From positions 124,001 to 188,000 of the forward strand of contig NZ_CP045702.1 in NCBI RefSeq assembly GCF_014216315.1: a stretch of 64,000 bases of DNA. Direction: 5' to 3'. Source of the DNA: Streptomyces finlayi (GTDB lineage Bacteria > Actinomycetota > Actinomycetes > Streptomycetales > Streptomycetaceae). Below, one piece after another: positions 16,583-24,978 of this stretch. A program made the position numbers and the translations under genes. Numbering within the stretch: position 1 is the stretch's first letter; the number at the start of each line of letters is the position of its first letter. The notes under the pieces are model-generated. The model made no database searches. It had not been told where the DNA came from and saw only the letters and a list, made by a program, of their open reading frames with translations.

Positions 16583-17045
16583 ATGGCGGAACTTCTCTCC
16601 GACGCCGCGAGGGCGCGGCCGTTCGCGGCGGTTCTGGACCCGGACGACGCGGCGTTCCTGGCGCCGGGTGATATGCCGGGCCGGATCGACGCCTTCCTCG
16701 TGCGGACCGGGCACACGCCCCCGGACTGCCCTGGCGGCTATGTGCGGTGTGTGCTGGAGAGTCTGGCGCTGGCGGCACCGGCGGACCCTGCGGCAGGCCG
16801 CCGAGCTGGCGGGCCGTGACCTGAACCGTATCCATCTGGTCGGCGGTGGTTCACGCAACGAGCTGCTGTGCCAGTGGACCGCCGACGCGACCGGCCTGCC
16901 GGTGACGGCAGGGCCGGCCGAGGCGACGGCGCTCGGCAACATCCTGCTCCAGGCACGGGCCCATGGCCTCGTGGGCGACCTCGCCGACATGCGCCGACTG
17001 GTCGCCCGCACGCAGGAGCTGCGTCACTACTCGCCCCGGGGCGAT
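16583..17045 (+). pseudogene. Truncated, frameshifted FGGY carbohydrate kinase (rhamnulokinase-like)
   Basis: Two adjoining frames together spell the C-terminal third of a rhamnulokinase. Frame one (from 16583) reads LLSDAARARPFAAVLDPDD, FLAPGDMPGRIDAF and YVRCVLESLALA. From about 16775 another frame continues RRTLRQAAELAGRDLNRIHL, VGGGSRNELLCQWTADATG and AEATALGNILLQA, the conserved kinase C-terminus. One extra base around 16770 explains the switch. The N-terminal sugar-binding two thirds are absent, so it cannot phosphorylate L-rhamnulose. No other rhamnose genes are nearby. Confidence 0.85.
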
Positions 17046-17102
17046 CGGCGGGACTTGAGCGTGCGGAGACGCGCCTGGGGGTCCGTTGAGCGGTGCTGCG
17101 TT

Positions 17103-18161
17103 CTATTCGGGAGCGCCGAGGCCCAGCTCCTGGTCACCGAGCGGCACGAAGTAGCGGGCCACCTCCGCATGGGTGACGTCCGCGAGTGCGGCCGGGTGCC
17201 ACCGGGGATCGCGGTCCTTGTCGATGATCTGTGCGCGTACGCCCTCCACCAGGTCGGGTGCGGTGAAAGCCCGGCTGGAGACCCGGTACTCCTGGTCCAG
17301 CGCCGCTTCCAGGCTGTCGAGCCGACGGGCCCGGCGCACCGCGGCGAGGGTGACCTTCAGCGCGGTGGGTGACTTGGCGAGGAGGGTCTCTGCGGTCTCC
17401 TTGGCGGCGGTCACCCCGCTGCCGTTGAGCCGGTCGATGATCTCTTCGACGGTGTCGGCCGCGTAGCAGGCGTCGATCCACGCGCGGTGCGTGGCGAGCT
17501 CGGCCTCGGGCGCCTCGGACACGTACCGCAGCACCGTCGCCGTCACGTCGTCGGGGCGGGCGCATCCGGCTAGTTCGGCGGCGAGGCCGGGCAGCCGTTC
17601 CGAGGCCACGAAGTGGTCGGCGAGCCCGCACAGCACGGCGTCCGCCGCGCCGACGGCCTGTCCGGTCAGCGCCAGATGGGTGCCGAGTTCGCCGGGCGCC
17701 ATCGCGAGGAGGTGGGTACCGCCCACATCGGGGACGAATCCGATGCCGGTCTCGGGCATGGCGACGCGCGAGCGCTCGGTGACGATGCGGACATCGCCAT
17801 GGGCAGACACCCCCACGCCGCCGCCCATCACGATGCCGTCCATGAACGCGACGTACGGCTTGGGGAACCGTGCGATGCGGGCGTTGAGGTGGTATTCGTC
17901 GCGCCAGAAGGCCAATGACGCCCTGCCCCCGGCGCGTGCGTCGTCATGGATGGAACGGATGTCCCCACCGGCGCACAGCCCGCGGTCCCCCGACCCGCTG
18001 ATCAGGACGGCGACGACCGCGTCGTCCCCTTCAGCCGCCGTGAGGCCTTCGTCGACGCGTCCCACCATGGCGTGGGTCAGCGCGTTGAGAGCCCGTGGCC
18101 GGTTGAGTGTGATGTGGAGGATGCGGCCTTCGGTGTGCAGCAGGACGGTGTCGTCGGTCAT
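17103..18161 (-). CDS. Enoyl-CoA hydratase/isomerase family, 3-hydroxyisobutyryl-CoA hydrolase type
   Basis: This 352-residue protein is longer than plain enoyl-CoA hydratases and has the 3-hydroxyisobutyryl-CoA hydrolase layout. ALNALTHAMV starts the crotonase fold. GLCAGGDIRSIH near residues 60-71 and the oxyanion-hole segment MDGIVMGGGVGVS follow, then PETGIGFVPDVGGTHLLA with the conserved Glu. The C-terminal extension (AFTAPDLVEGVRAQIIDKDRDPRW) is typical. The reaction would be thioester hydrolysis in valine degradation. Start ATG 18161 follows GGGAG. The next minus-strand gene upstream is an acetyltransferase, with no operon evident. Confidence 0.87.
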   Translation of the reverse strand: MTDDTVLLHTEGRILHITLNRPRALNALTHAMVGRVDEGLTAAEGDDAVVAVLISGSGDRGLCAGGDIRSIHDDARAGGRASLAFWRDEYHLNARIARFPKPYVAFMDGIVMGGGVGVSAHGDVRIVTERSRVAMPETGIGFVPDVGGTHLLAMAPGELGTHLALTGQAVGAADAVLCGLADHFVASERLPGLAAELAGCARPDDVTATVLRYVSEAPEAELATHRAWIDACYAADTVEEIIDRLNGSGVTAAKETAETLLAKSPTALKVTLAAVRRARRLDSLEAALDQEYRVSSRAFTAPDLVEGVRAQIIDKDRDPRWHPAALADVTHAEVARYFVPLGDQELGLGAPE

Positions 18162-18308
18162 CTATGCGCTCCCGCTCGGGGCCTGGGCGGGTCTTCCGCC
18201 GGTCGTGGACGATCTCTCCCTGTCATTCTGCGACGGCGGCCGCCCGGTCCGGCAGCGGGTGACCACCTCGCCCGTCCCGGACAGCGGGTGACCGCCTCAC
18301 GTCGCGTA

Positions 18309-18797
18309 TCAGAGAGCCTTGTGCATGATGTGCAGCCCTACGTATCCCTTGACCGGATGGTTGAAGCCCTCGGGCAGTGTCCCCAGCACCTCGAAACCGA
18401 GTGACCGGTAGAGGCGCACGGCGTAGACGTTCGTCTCCACCACGGCGTTGAACTGCATGGCCCGGAAACCTTCGGCGCGGGCCCAGTCCAGGCTGTACTC
18501 GCACAGAGCCCGGCCCACACCCTTGCCCGCGTGGGCGGGGTCGACCATGTAGCTGGCGCTGGCGATGTGCGAGCCGTTACCCATGTGGTTCCGGTTCATC
18601 TTCGCCGTGCCGAGGACGGTGCCGGAGTCGTCGACGGCGACCACGGCACGGTTCGGTGCCCGCACCAGCCACCACTCCCGCGCGTCGTCTCCGGCAAGAT
18701 CCACAGGGTAGGTGAATGTCTCGCCCGCCGCGACGATTTGGTGGAAGAACGGCCAGACGGCGGCCCAGTCCTCGGTGGTGGCTTCCCTGATCATCAT
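18309..18797 (-). CDS. GNAT-family N-acetyltransferase
   Basis: In this 162-residue protein the acetyl-CoA loop is clear in VDPAHAGKGVGRALCEYSLDWA (R/Q-x-x-G-x-G/A type). The flanking strands are VVAVDDSGTVLGTAKMN and the C-terminal AVRLYRSLGFEVLGTLPEGF. The start MMIREATTEDW is typical for the phosphinothricin-acetyltransferase-like branch, so a small amine or amino-acid substrate is likely, but no specific one can be named. Confidence 0.88.
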   Translation of the reverse strand: MMIREATTEDWAAVWPFFHQIVAAGETFTYPVDLAGDDAREWWLVRAPNRAVVAVDDSGTVLGTAKMNRNHMGNGSHIASASYMVDPAHAGKGVGRALCEYSLDWARAEGFRAMQFNAVVETNVYAVRLYRSLGFEVLGTLPEGFNHPVKGYVGLHIMHKAL

Positions 18798-18870
18798 GGG
18801 GACCAGAATGCCCGTTCACTTCGTCGGCGGCGAGTCCTTTCCGATGGAAAGGACCAGCTGACACGAGGGC

Positions 18871-19872
18871 TTATGACGAGGCCATCCTCCTTCGCAGTCC
18901 GAGCCGAGCCAACAGGCCCGTCCCCGCGCCCCGTTCGGGCAGTGGCTCCCACGGCTCCCCCCTCGCGGGTGCCTGCGCCGTCGCTCGTGGGCCCACCAGC
19001 ACCGTGGTCTCCGATGGCGCGGCCGCCCGCCCGGACGCACCCCGGTCACCTCGTCCCTCGCCCGGGCGTGGTGCGGCCCTGCTCTCGCGTGCCCGGTCCA
19101 GTTCCATTGTCAGGTTGATCCGCCGCCACAGAATCTCGTCCGGATCGTCCGCGAGCATCAACTGCGCCATGATTTCGCGCCCGCTCACCGACGCCGACCG
19201 TCCGAAGACCGGCTGCGGCCTGACCCTGGCCAGATAGGCACGCTCATACGGATCGTCGACCACCTCCGCGAGCTGGACCGGGTCGAGGGCGGAGGCCTGC
19301 ACCGACGCACGCACCCACGCGTCCTCGGTGCCGCTCAGCAGCCTGTCGATCCTGCTGGAGCGCCAGTTGCGCGCCCGCCAGTCGGTGCCCGCCTCCAGCA
19401 TCGTCCGCATCCCGACCGGGCTCTTGCCGGCGAGCAGCCCGGGCTCCCGAATGGCGAAGCGGGCAAGATCCTCGGTGAGGTAGAGCCACACCACCACGCG
19501 GTAGCGGTTGAGATAGAACGAGACCGGTGAGAGGCACCCCACCCGGGCCAGCCGCGTGAACCGCACCGGGCTGATCCCGAGCAGCCCGGCGCCCTCCGCC
19601 GTCCCCGCCGTCCGCACCCGGTCGCGCAGCGCTTCGGGAAAGCCGGACTGTGCTCGCAGCCGGGCGATCTCCTCGCTGCGGACCCTGGGCCGCCCGCCGC
19701 TCCGACCGTCGGTGACGCCGATCAGCCCGAGGTGTACCGCCAACTCGAACTCACCGCGCCGCAGCTCCAATTGCTGCGCGGCACGGCTCGCGGCCACAGT
19801 GACGGCGGCACCCGCGTCAGCGTTCTCGGCCCTGTCTGCGGCGCGCCTGTGCGTCGCTTCCGTAACAGCCAT
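18871..19872 (-). CDS. DUF6397-type Streptomyces protein
   Basis: ATG 19872 is chosen because GGGGGAGG lies 6 nt before it. The 333-residue protein has an N-terminal HTH-like helical part (SRAAQQLELRRGEFELAVHLGLIG), then RVRSEEIARLRAQSGFPEALRDR and a middle section VGCLSPVSFYLNRYRVVVWLYLTEDLARF. The tail is Ala/Arg/Pro-rich and disordered. This matches the DUF6397 family, confined to streptomycetes. Function is unknown; the N-terminus suggests nucleic-acid binding. Confidence 0.75.
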   Translation of the reverse strand: MAVTEATHRRAADRAENADAGAAVTVAASRAAQQLELRRGEFELAVHLGLIGVTDGRSGGRPRVRSEEIARLRAQSGFPEALRDRVRTAGTAEGAGLLGISPVRFTRLARVGCLSPVSFYLNRYRVVVWLYLTEDLARFAIREPGLLAGKSPVGMRTMLEAGTDWRARNWRSSRIDRLLSGTEDAWVRASVQASALDPVQLAEVVDDPYERAYLARVRPQPVFGRSASVSGREIMAQLMLADDPDEILWRRINLTMELDRARESRAAPRPGEGRGDRGASGRAAAPSETTVLVGPRATAQAPARGEPWEPLPERGAGTGLLARLGLRRRMASS

Positions 19873-20002
19873 GACTGTCCTCCCCCGCGAGGTCGAATAC
19901 TCTGTGTAACCACGGTAGCCCGGAGGAGGCTCGACCCGTCCAGCCTGTGGATAACTTTCGGGCCGCACGATAGGAGCACGGAGGAAAGACGAACCGTGCA
20001 GG

Positions 20003-20419
20003 TCAGAGACGGCTTGGGCCACCGTCGACGCCGCCACCGCGCAGCGCGACGCCGAGATGTTCGCCCACGCGGTTCACGAGCAGGGTCATCTCGTAGGCGA
20101 CCTGGCCGACATCCGCCTCGGCCGCGCTCAGTACGCACAGACAGCTGCCTTCGCCCGCGGCGGTCACGAACAGCAGCGCCTCATCGAACTCCACCATCGT
20201 CTGCCGCGCTCGCCCCGCCCCGAAGTGCCGGCCCGATCCACGGGCCAGGCTGTGCAGACCCGACGACACCGCGGCGAGGTGTTCCGCGTCCTCGCGTGCC
20301 AGTCCCGTGCTCGCCCCGGTCACGAGGCCGTCGTTGGACAGCACCAATGCGTGTCGTACGTGCTCCACCCGGCCGGTCAGATCGTCAAGGAGCCAGTCAA
20401 GTCCCCGGTCCAACGTCAT
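20003..20419 (-). CDS. Roadblock/LC7-domain protein (CvnB-like)
   Basis: This 138-residue single Roadblock domain starts LDWLLDDLTGRVEHVRHALVL-SNDG, followed by AREDAEHLAAVSSGLHSLA and a C-terminal MTLLVNRVGEHL helix. CvnB proteins form conservons with a sensor kinase (CvnA), a DUF742 protein (CvnC) and a small GTPase (CvnD). Here none of these neighbours is intact, but a CvnD tail survives fused to the MHYT gene at 21007-21615, so this may be the rest of a broken conservon. ATG 20419 (GGGGAGG, 8 nt) is preferred to the in-frame ATG 20440. Confidence 0.83.
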   Translation of the reverse strand: MTLDRGLDWLLDDLTGRVEHVRHALVLSNDGLVTGASTGLAREDAEHLAAVSSGLHSLARGSGRHFGAGRARQTMVEFDEALLFVTAAGEGSCLCVLSAAEADVGQVAYEMTLLVNRVGEHLGVALRGGGVDGGPSRL

Positions 20420-20551
20420 GCGTTCGCCCTCCCCGCTCATACGTTCCCCACTTCGCGCGTAAGCCTTGCCTACCGCTCCCGTACGGGCAAGCACCGTTGT
20501 TCGCCGGGGCGCCGCTTCGCGCCACGCTCCTCACTGCCGGAGGATGACTCC

Positions 20552-20979
20552 ATGGCACACCACATGGCTCGGGACGCATGGCATTCCTTCGTTTCAGAGG
20601 GCACGCGCACAGGCAAGGTATCGACCGTCCGCGCCGACGGCAGCCCTCATATCGCTCCCGTCTGGTTTCTGCTCGACGGTGACGATCTCGTCTTCAACAC
20701 CGGTAAGGAGAGCGTGAAAGGCCGCAATCTTGCCCGTGACGGCCGAGTGGCGGTGTGCGTCGACGACGACCGCCCGCCCTTCGCGTTCGTGGTGCTCCAG
20801 GGGCATGCCGTACTCAGCGAGGACCCTGCCGAGCTGCGGCACTGGGCGCCCGGATCGCCGCCCGGTACATGGGTCAGGAGGCGGCCGAGGAGTTCGGCGC
20901 ACGCAACGGCGTGCCCGGCGAACTCGTCGTGCGCGTACGCGTGGACAAGGTGGTGGCGATGGCCGCCGTCGCCGACTGA
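20552..20979 (+). pseudogene. PPOX-class F420-dependent enzyme with a single frameshift
   Basis: From ATG 20552 (GGAGG 8 nt upstream) the frame reads WHSFVSEGTRTGKVSTVRAD, PHIAPVWFLLDGDDLVFNTG and PFAFVVLQGHAVLSEDPAEL, a split-barrel flavin/F420 fold. Near 20848 the sense moves to another frame, ARIAARYMGQEAAEEFGARN then GVPGELVVRVRVDKVVAM, ending at the TGA at 20979. Restoring one base would give 142 residues, the usual size. It is therefore either a very recent pseudogene or a sequencing error in a GC-rich spot. Intact relatives reduce small molecules with F420H2. Confidence 0.82.
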
Positions 20980-21006
20980 CGGCAGCCTGCCGCCGGGTGT
21001 GCGGGG

Positions 21007-21615
21007 CTACCCGACGGAGTCGAGCAGCCGGGCCGTGTGCATCCGCCCGGCGTACTCGACCATACGGATCAGGACTTCTTTTCCGGACTCGCGGTCGCGC
21101 GCGTCGCACAGCACGACCGGGGTGCCCTGATCGAGATCCAGGGCGCGCGACACGTCCTGCGCCCCGTAGGTACGGGCGCCCGGGAGGGGGTCGTACCGGA
21201 TCGAGCCGTGCAGTCGCAGGGCCGCCATGCCGATGTAGTGCATGCCGGCGACCCCCAGCCCTGTCGTGAGCCCTCCGATCAGCAGCGCCCGGGTACGGCC
21301 GCGGCCGTAGCCGACGGCGAAGACCCCGGCTCCGACCATCACCATGGCGACCAGCAGGCTGAACAGCGTGAGCGGCACGTCGTACCGGATGTCGGTACCC
21401 GTGACACCGAATCCGAGCATCGCGACGAAGTGCATCGTCCAGATGCCCGTGCCGATGGCGGAGGCCGCGGTGATCAGCCAGTTGCGTCGCGACCGGCCGC
21501 TCGTGTCGAGCGCACGCACGGTGCAGCGCGGTCCGAGCGCGGCTTGGATGGATGCCATCGCGTACGACAGTGCGGGTGTCAGCCAGCCGAAGGTGGCGTG
21601 GTCCAGGTGTCCCAT
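21007..21615 (-). CDS. Chimera: truncated MHYT membrane sensor joined to a CvnD GTPase tail
   Basis: Of 202 residues, about 1-145 are an MHYT sensor with hydrophobic helices and two copies of the metal-binding motif, WTMHFVAMLGFGV and GMHYIGMAALRLHG. The third MHYT repeat and later helices are missing. After GSIRYDP the sequence switches to GAQDVSRALDLDQGTPVVLCDARDRESGKEVL and a HTARLLDSVG end, the C-terminus of conservon GTPases (CvnD). The most direct reading is a deletion that joined two genes in frame. ATG 21615 follows GGGA. The protein could still be inserted in the membrane, but neither parent activity should remain. Confidence 0.75.
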   Translation of the reverse strand: MGHLDHATFGWLTPALSYAMASIQAALGPRCTVRALDTSGRSRRNWLITAASAIGTGIWTMHFVAMLGFGVTGTDIRYDVPLTLFSLLVAMVMVGAGVFAVGYGRGRTRALLIGGLTTGLGVAGMHYIGMAALRLHGSIRYDPLPGARTYGAQDVSRALDLDQGTPVVLCDARDRESGKEVLIRMVEYAGRMHTARLLDSVG

Positions 21616-21703
21616 AAATCGTCCCGAACGATCAGGCAGCGGTCGAGCATGTGCACCGCTGCTTGCCGTTTCGTTCACTTGGGGACTGAGCGATCATGTG
21701 CGT

Positions 21704-22303
21704 ATGACTGACGACCGCATACACGTACAGGACTTCTTCGCTGTCCGGGCCGCCGACTGGGACAGCCGCTTCCCGGATGACGGACCTGCGTACACCGCCG
21801 CAGTCGAGACCCTCGGACTGGGTCGGGGCGACGCTGTGCTCGACGCGGGCTGCGGTACGGGGCGCGCACTGGCCGCCCTGCGCGAGGCGGTCGGCACCGG
21901 GGGCACCGTCCTGGGCGCGGATCTCACACCCGCGATGCTGGAGGCCGCGGTGCGCGCCGGACGTGACCGCAGCGGCGCCCTCCTCCTCGCCGACGCCGCA
22001 CGACTGCCCCTGCGGAACTGCGCGCTCGACGCGGTGTTCGCGGCCGGTCTGATCTCGCACCTCACGCGCCCCGGTCCAGCCCTGCTGGAGCTGGCGCGCG
22101 TGGTGCGGCCGGGCGGTCAGCTGGCCCTGTTCCACCCGGTCGGCCGTGCCGCGCTCGCGGCGCGGCACGGCCGGACGATCACCGACGACGATCTGCGCGC
22201 CGAGCCCGTGCTCCGTCCTCTGCTGGCCGGTTCGGGGTGGCACTTGGAGACGTACGTCGATGAGGACGACCGCTTCCTGGTCCGCGCCGTACGCGCGGCA
22301 TGA
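21704..22303 (+). CDS. Class I SAM-dependent methyltransferase
   Basis: This 199-residue protein has the SAM-binding motif I VLDAGCGTGRAL at about residues 45-56. VLGADLTPAMLEAA follows, with the acidic residue that binds the ribose, then LLADAARLPL and VVRPGGQLALFHPVG. It belongs to the ubiE/methyltransferase-11 group. The acceptor substrate is unknown. ATG 21704 is used; a GTG two codons upstream is also possible. It is divergent from the MHYT chimera with about 90 nt between them. Confidence 0.87.
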   Translation: MTDDRIHVQDFFAVRAADWDSRFPDDGPAYTAAVETLGLGRGDAVLDAGCGTGRALAALREAVGTGGTVLGADLTPAMLEAAVRAGRDRSGALLLADAARLPLRNCALDAVFAAGLISHLTRPGPALLELARVVRPGGQLALFHPVGRAALAARHGRTITDDDLRAEPVLRPLLAGSGWHLETYVDEDDRFLVRAVRAA

Positions 22304-22321
22304 GGCGTACGCGCGGCATGA
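22288..22321 (+). repeat. Short tandem duplication over a stop codon
   Basis: CGTACGCGCGGCATGA occurs at 22288-22303 and again at 22306-22321, an 18-nt period that is in register with the reading frame. The first copy ends the methyltransferase gene, and the second lies beyond the stop. Confidence 0.8.
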
Positions 22322-22408
22322 TCCGGTCACCACGACGGGCCTTTCACCCACGACGAGTGGTCCACCAACGATGAGCCGTTGATCCGCGATGAGGGGCTCA
22401 CCGACACG

Positions 22409-23182
22409 TCACTCGGAGCGTGCGGCTATGGCCGACACCAGTGCGTCGGGCCGGTCGAACATGATGCAGTGCGCCGCACCGGGGACGGTGAGCACCCGCA
22501 CGCCCGCGTCCTTCAGCTCGTCGGCGCCCGGGAGTTCGCCGCTCAGAGCCCCTTGCAGATAGGTCCGGTCCGCCGTCGATTCCATGAGCATGCGGCGCAT
22601 GGTGGGCTCGGTGCCCCGCATCAGCCCGACAGCGCTGCGGTGCAGCGCGAGCGGGTCCGTGAGCCGCATGGTCGAGGCCCACATCGGACGTACATGCTCC
22701 AGCACGCGGGCGAAACCCCCTCCGTGGACAAAGGCTTCCTCCGTCCACGAGCCGATGCCGCTGCCGCCGCTCGTCCCTGGCGGGTACGGATCGAGATTGG
22801 CCTCGGTGAGCACCATTCGCGCGACCAGCTCGGGCCGCCGATGGGCCAGGACGACGGCCACCGCTCCGCCCATGCTGTGGCCGACGAGTTCCGCGCCCCG
22901 CACACCGGCTTCGTCCAGCGCCGCGGCCAGCGCGTCGGCATGGTCCTCCAGGGTGTACCCGAAGTCCGCGGGACGGTCGCTGGTGCCGTGCCCCGGCAGG
23001 TCGACGAAGAGTGACAGCCGCCCCACCAGCGCCGGGTCGGCGGCGATGTGGGCGTGGTACGCCGCGGACATCGCTCCCAGGCCGTGCACATAGACCGTCG
23101 CCCCGCCGTCGCCGTCCGGCCTCGCCGCCGACTCCGTCCACCGGATCCTGCTGCCCTGCTCGTCGAACTTCGCCTCGTTCAT
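22409..23182 (-). CDS. Alpha/beta hydrolase
   Basis: This 257-residue protein has the oxyanion strand VYVHGLGAMSAAYH, the lipase-like DLPGHGTSDRP, and the nucleophile elbow ELVGHSMGGAVAVVLA (Ser in GHSMG). The acid is probably within VRVLTVPGAAHCIMFD, which also holds the catalytic His. The substrate is unknown. ATG 23182 begins MNEAKFDEQG. The gene is divergent from a padR regulator with a perfect palindrome between them, so substrate-induced derepression is likely. Confidence 0.9.
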   Translation of the reverse strand: MNEAKFDEQGSRIRWTESAARPDGDGGATVYVHGLGAMSAAYHAHIAADPALVGRLSLFVDLPGHGTSDRPADFGYTLEDHADALAAALDEAGVRGAELVGHSMGGAVAVVLAHRRPELVARMVLTEANLDPYPPGTSGGSGIGSWTEEAFVHGGGFARVLEHVRPMWASTMRLTDPLALHRSAVGLMRGTEPTMRRMLMESTADRTYLQGALSGELPGADELKDAGVRVLTVPGAAHCIMFDRPDALVSAIAARSE

Positions 23183-23253
23183 CGGCCGCCCCTCTGCCCG
23201 TACTCCACCGAGTCCGCCGCCGGCATCAGGCCCGCGGTCGGACCCGACGCACG

Positions 23254-23273
23254 ATACATCGGCGACGATGTAT
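23254..23273. promoter_or_regulatory. PadR operator candidate
   Basis: ATACATCG-GCGA-CGATGTAT is a perfect inverted repeat with 8-bp arms in the gap between the hydrolase and padR genes. PadR sites commonly contain ATGTAT/ATACAT halves, so this probably controls both divergent genes. Confidence 0.72.
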
Positions 23274-23329
23274 AACGCCATCGGCGTATAACGCAGCCGC
23301 TGTACCCCGGCGTACGACAGAATGCGGGC

Positions 23330-23860
23330 ATGCTGGAACTCGCCATCCTTGGATTCCTCTACGGGGCCCCGTTGCACGGCTATGAGCTGCGCAAGCGCAT
23401 CACTGCCCTCACCGGGCATGTGCGGCCGGTCGCGGAAAGCACCCTCTATCCTGCGATCAAACGGCTGGAGAACTCCGGGCTGCTGGTCCGCGAGACACGG
23501 CCCGGCACGACGGCAGCGCCCCGCCACGTGCTGACCCTGACCGGCGGGGGCAGGGCCGAGCTGCTACGGCGGCTGGCACACCCCGCCCCCGGGGACATCA
23601 CCGACGAGAACCGCTGGTTCGGGATACTGGCCTTCCTCCGGCATCTTCCGGACCCGGCGGCTCAAGCGGAGGTGCTGCGGCAGCGACTGTCGTTCCTGGA
23701 AGAGCCCGCGAGCTTCTTCTACGAGGGCGACCGGCCGCTTCGCGCGGAGGAAGTCGACGACCCCTTCCGGCAGGGCATGCTCACCATCGCCCGGGCGACC
23801 AGCGAAGCGGAACTCCGCTGGCTGCGCGCCACCCTGGAGTCACTCGACCGGGGCGTCTGA
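23330..23860 (+). CDS. PadR-family transcriptional repressor
   Basis: In this 176-residue protein the winged helix fills the first 90 residues (LELAILGFLYGAPLHGYELRKRI, ESTLYPAIKRLENSGLLVRE, LTLTGGGRAELLRRL). The C-terminal part (FLRHLPDPAAQAEVLRQRLS and later helices) is the dimerisation domain of the long PadR subfamily. It probably represses the divergent hydrolase gene and itself through the palindrome at 23254-23273. Its last 21 nt overlap the 3' end of the convergent oxygenase gene. Confidence 0.9.
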   Translation: MLELAILGFLYGAPLHGYELRKRITALTGHVRPVAESTLYPAIKRLENSGLLVRETRPGTTAAPRHVLTLTGGGRAELLRRLAHPAPGDITDENRWFGILAFLRHLPDPAAQAEVLRQRLSFLEEPASFFYEGDRPLRAEEVDDPFRQGMLTIARATSEAELRWLRATLESLDRGV

Positions 23861-24745
23861 CCCCCGAACATGCGCGACCGGGCAGCCGCGCACTCCCGGG
23901 GTGGGGAACGTACCGAGTGCGGCGACCTTGTAGCCGTCCGGATATCCCTTGATCTCCGGGTTCTGGCGTGCGTAGTGCGCCGTGGAACGGGGCGGCATGA
24001 GGCGTACCGCCCGGGCCCGCAGGCGGAGTGCCCCGCGGGTCAGCCGCCGGGCGACGGGGCCGGGACGCTCGTACCTGAAGGCCCGCAGCAGCGAATCGTC
24101 CAGGAGGGCGAGGCTGGCGCCACGCACGACTCGAGCAAGGGGCTTCGGGTACCAGGAGGCGATCAGCGCGAGGGTGGCGTCCGACACCTCGCGTCCCCCC
24201 TCGTCCCAGCCGAAGTGCGCTTCCTCGTAGGCGTCGAGCGTGCGCTCGAAGTCCTCGTACGTCCGGGGCACGTCCCTGATGCCCATATGGGCGCCGAGTG
24301 TGCGGTAGTAGACGGCGACGGCCGTCAGTTCATGGCTGGAGAGCCGACGCCATCCATAGGTGTCGAGCCAGCGCTTCGGTATGACGACGAACGTACACAG
24401 CACATAGCGCATGTCGTCGTTGCTGATGTCGTAACTGCGGTGCATCTGGTTGATCCGCCGGACAGCGGTGCGCCCGGCTTCTGCGGCGAATCCGTGCTCG
24501 GCCACGGTGTCCAGGAGCAGGGCGGTGTCGTCGTATCTCTTCTGCGAACGGTCCGTCAGTTCGGCGGTCTCCGCGAGGAGCCGGCCGATGCTGGGGATCG
24601 CGTAGGTGCGGTAGAGGGCGAGTTCGAGGGCACGCGTGACATCCCAGGGGAATTCGTACGCCACGGTCAGCCGGTAGATCTCCAGGAAGTCCCGTTCGGG
24701 GTCGAGCTGCCGAATCTCCTTCAGCCGGTCGTACCGCTTCGCCAT
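23840..24745 (-). CDS. MpaB-like (DUF2236) oxygenase
   Basis: This 301-residue all-helical protein has DUF2236/MpaB features: INQMHRSYDISNDDMRYVLC near residues 98-117 with the His ligand, FVVIPKRWLDTYGWRRLSSHE, and YYRTLGAHMGIRDVP. Family members bind haem b and include latex-clearing-protein and mycophenolic-acid oxygenases. The C-terminus is Arg-rich, and the last codons overlap the padR gene. The substrate is not readable. Confidence 0.8.
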   Translation of the reverse strand: MAKRYDRLKEIRQLDPERDFLEIYRLTVAYEFPWDVTRALELALYRTYAIPSIGRLLAETAELTDRSQKRYDDTALLLDTVAEHGFAAEAGRTAVRRINQMHRSYDISNDDMRYVLCTFVVIPKRWLDTYGWRRLSSHELTAVAVYYRTLGAHMGIRDVPRTYEDFERTLDAYEEAHFGWDEGGREVSDATLALIASWYPKPLARVVRGASLALLDDSLLRAFRYERPGPVARRLTRGALRLRARAVRLMPPRSTAHYARQNPEIKGYPDGYKVAALGTFPTPGVRGCPVAHVRGSDAPVE

Positions 24746-24978
24746 GCTGTCCCCCTTCGTCGGCCGGACCTCCGCCTCAGGAGGAGACGGCGGAGCTGCA
24801 GCACACGCGCGGTGCGCTCCTGAGGGTGTTTACCCGGCCCCCGGCCACGCATACCGACGGCCCGCCGGCGGTATGCCCCCGGCGGTGCCCCCGGTTGTCA
24901 GGGCCTCGACGACGAGGTTACCGACTGGTTAGGGTGCGGGCCGACGGATCAAGCCGTGACCCGAACGAGGAGGGTGCT

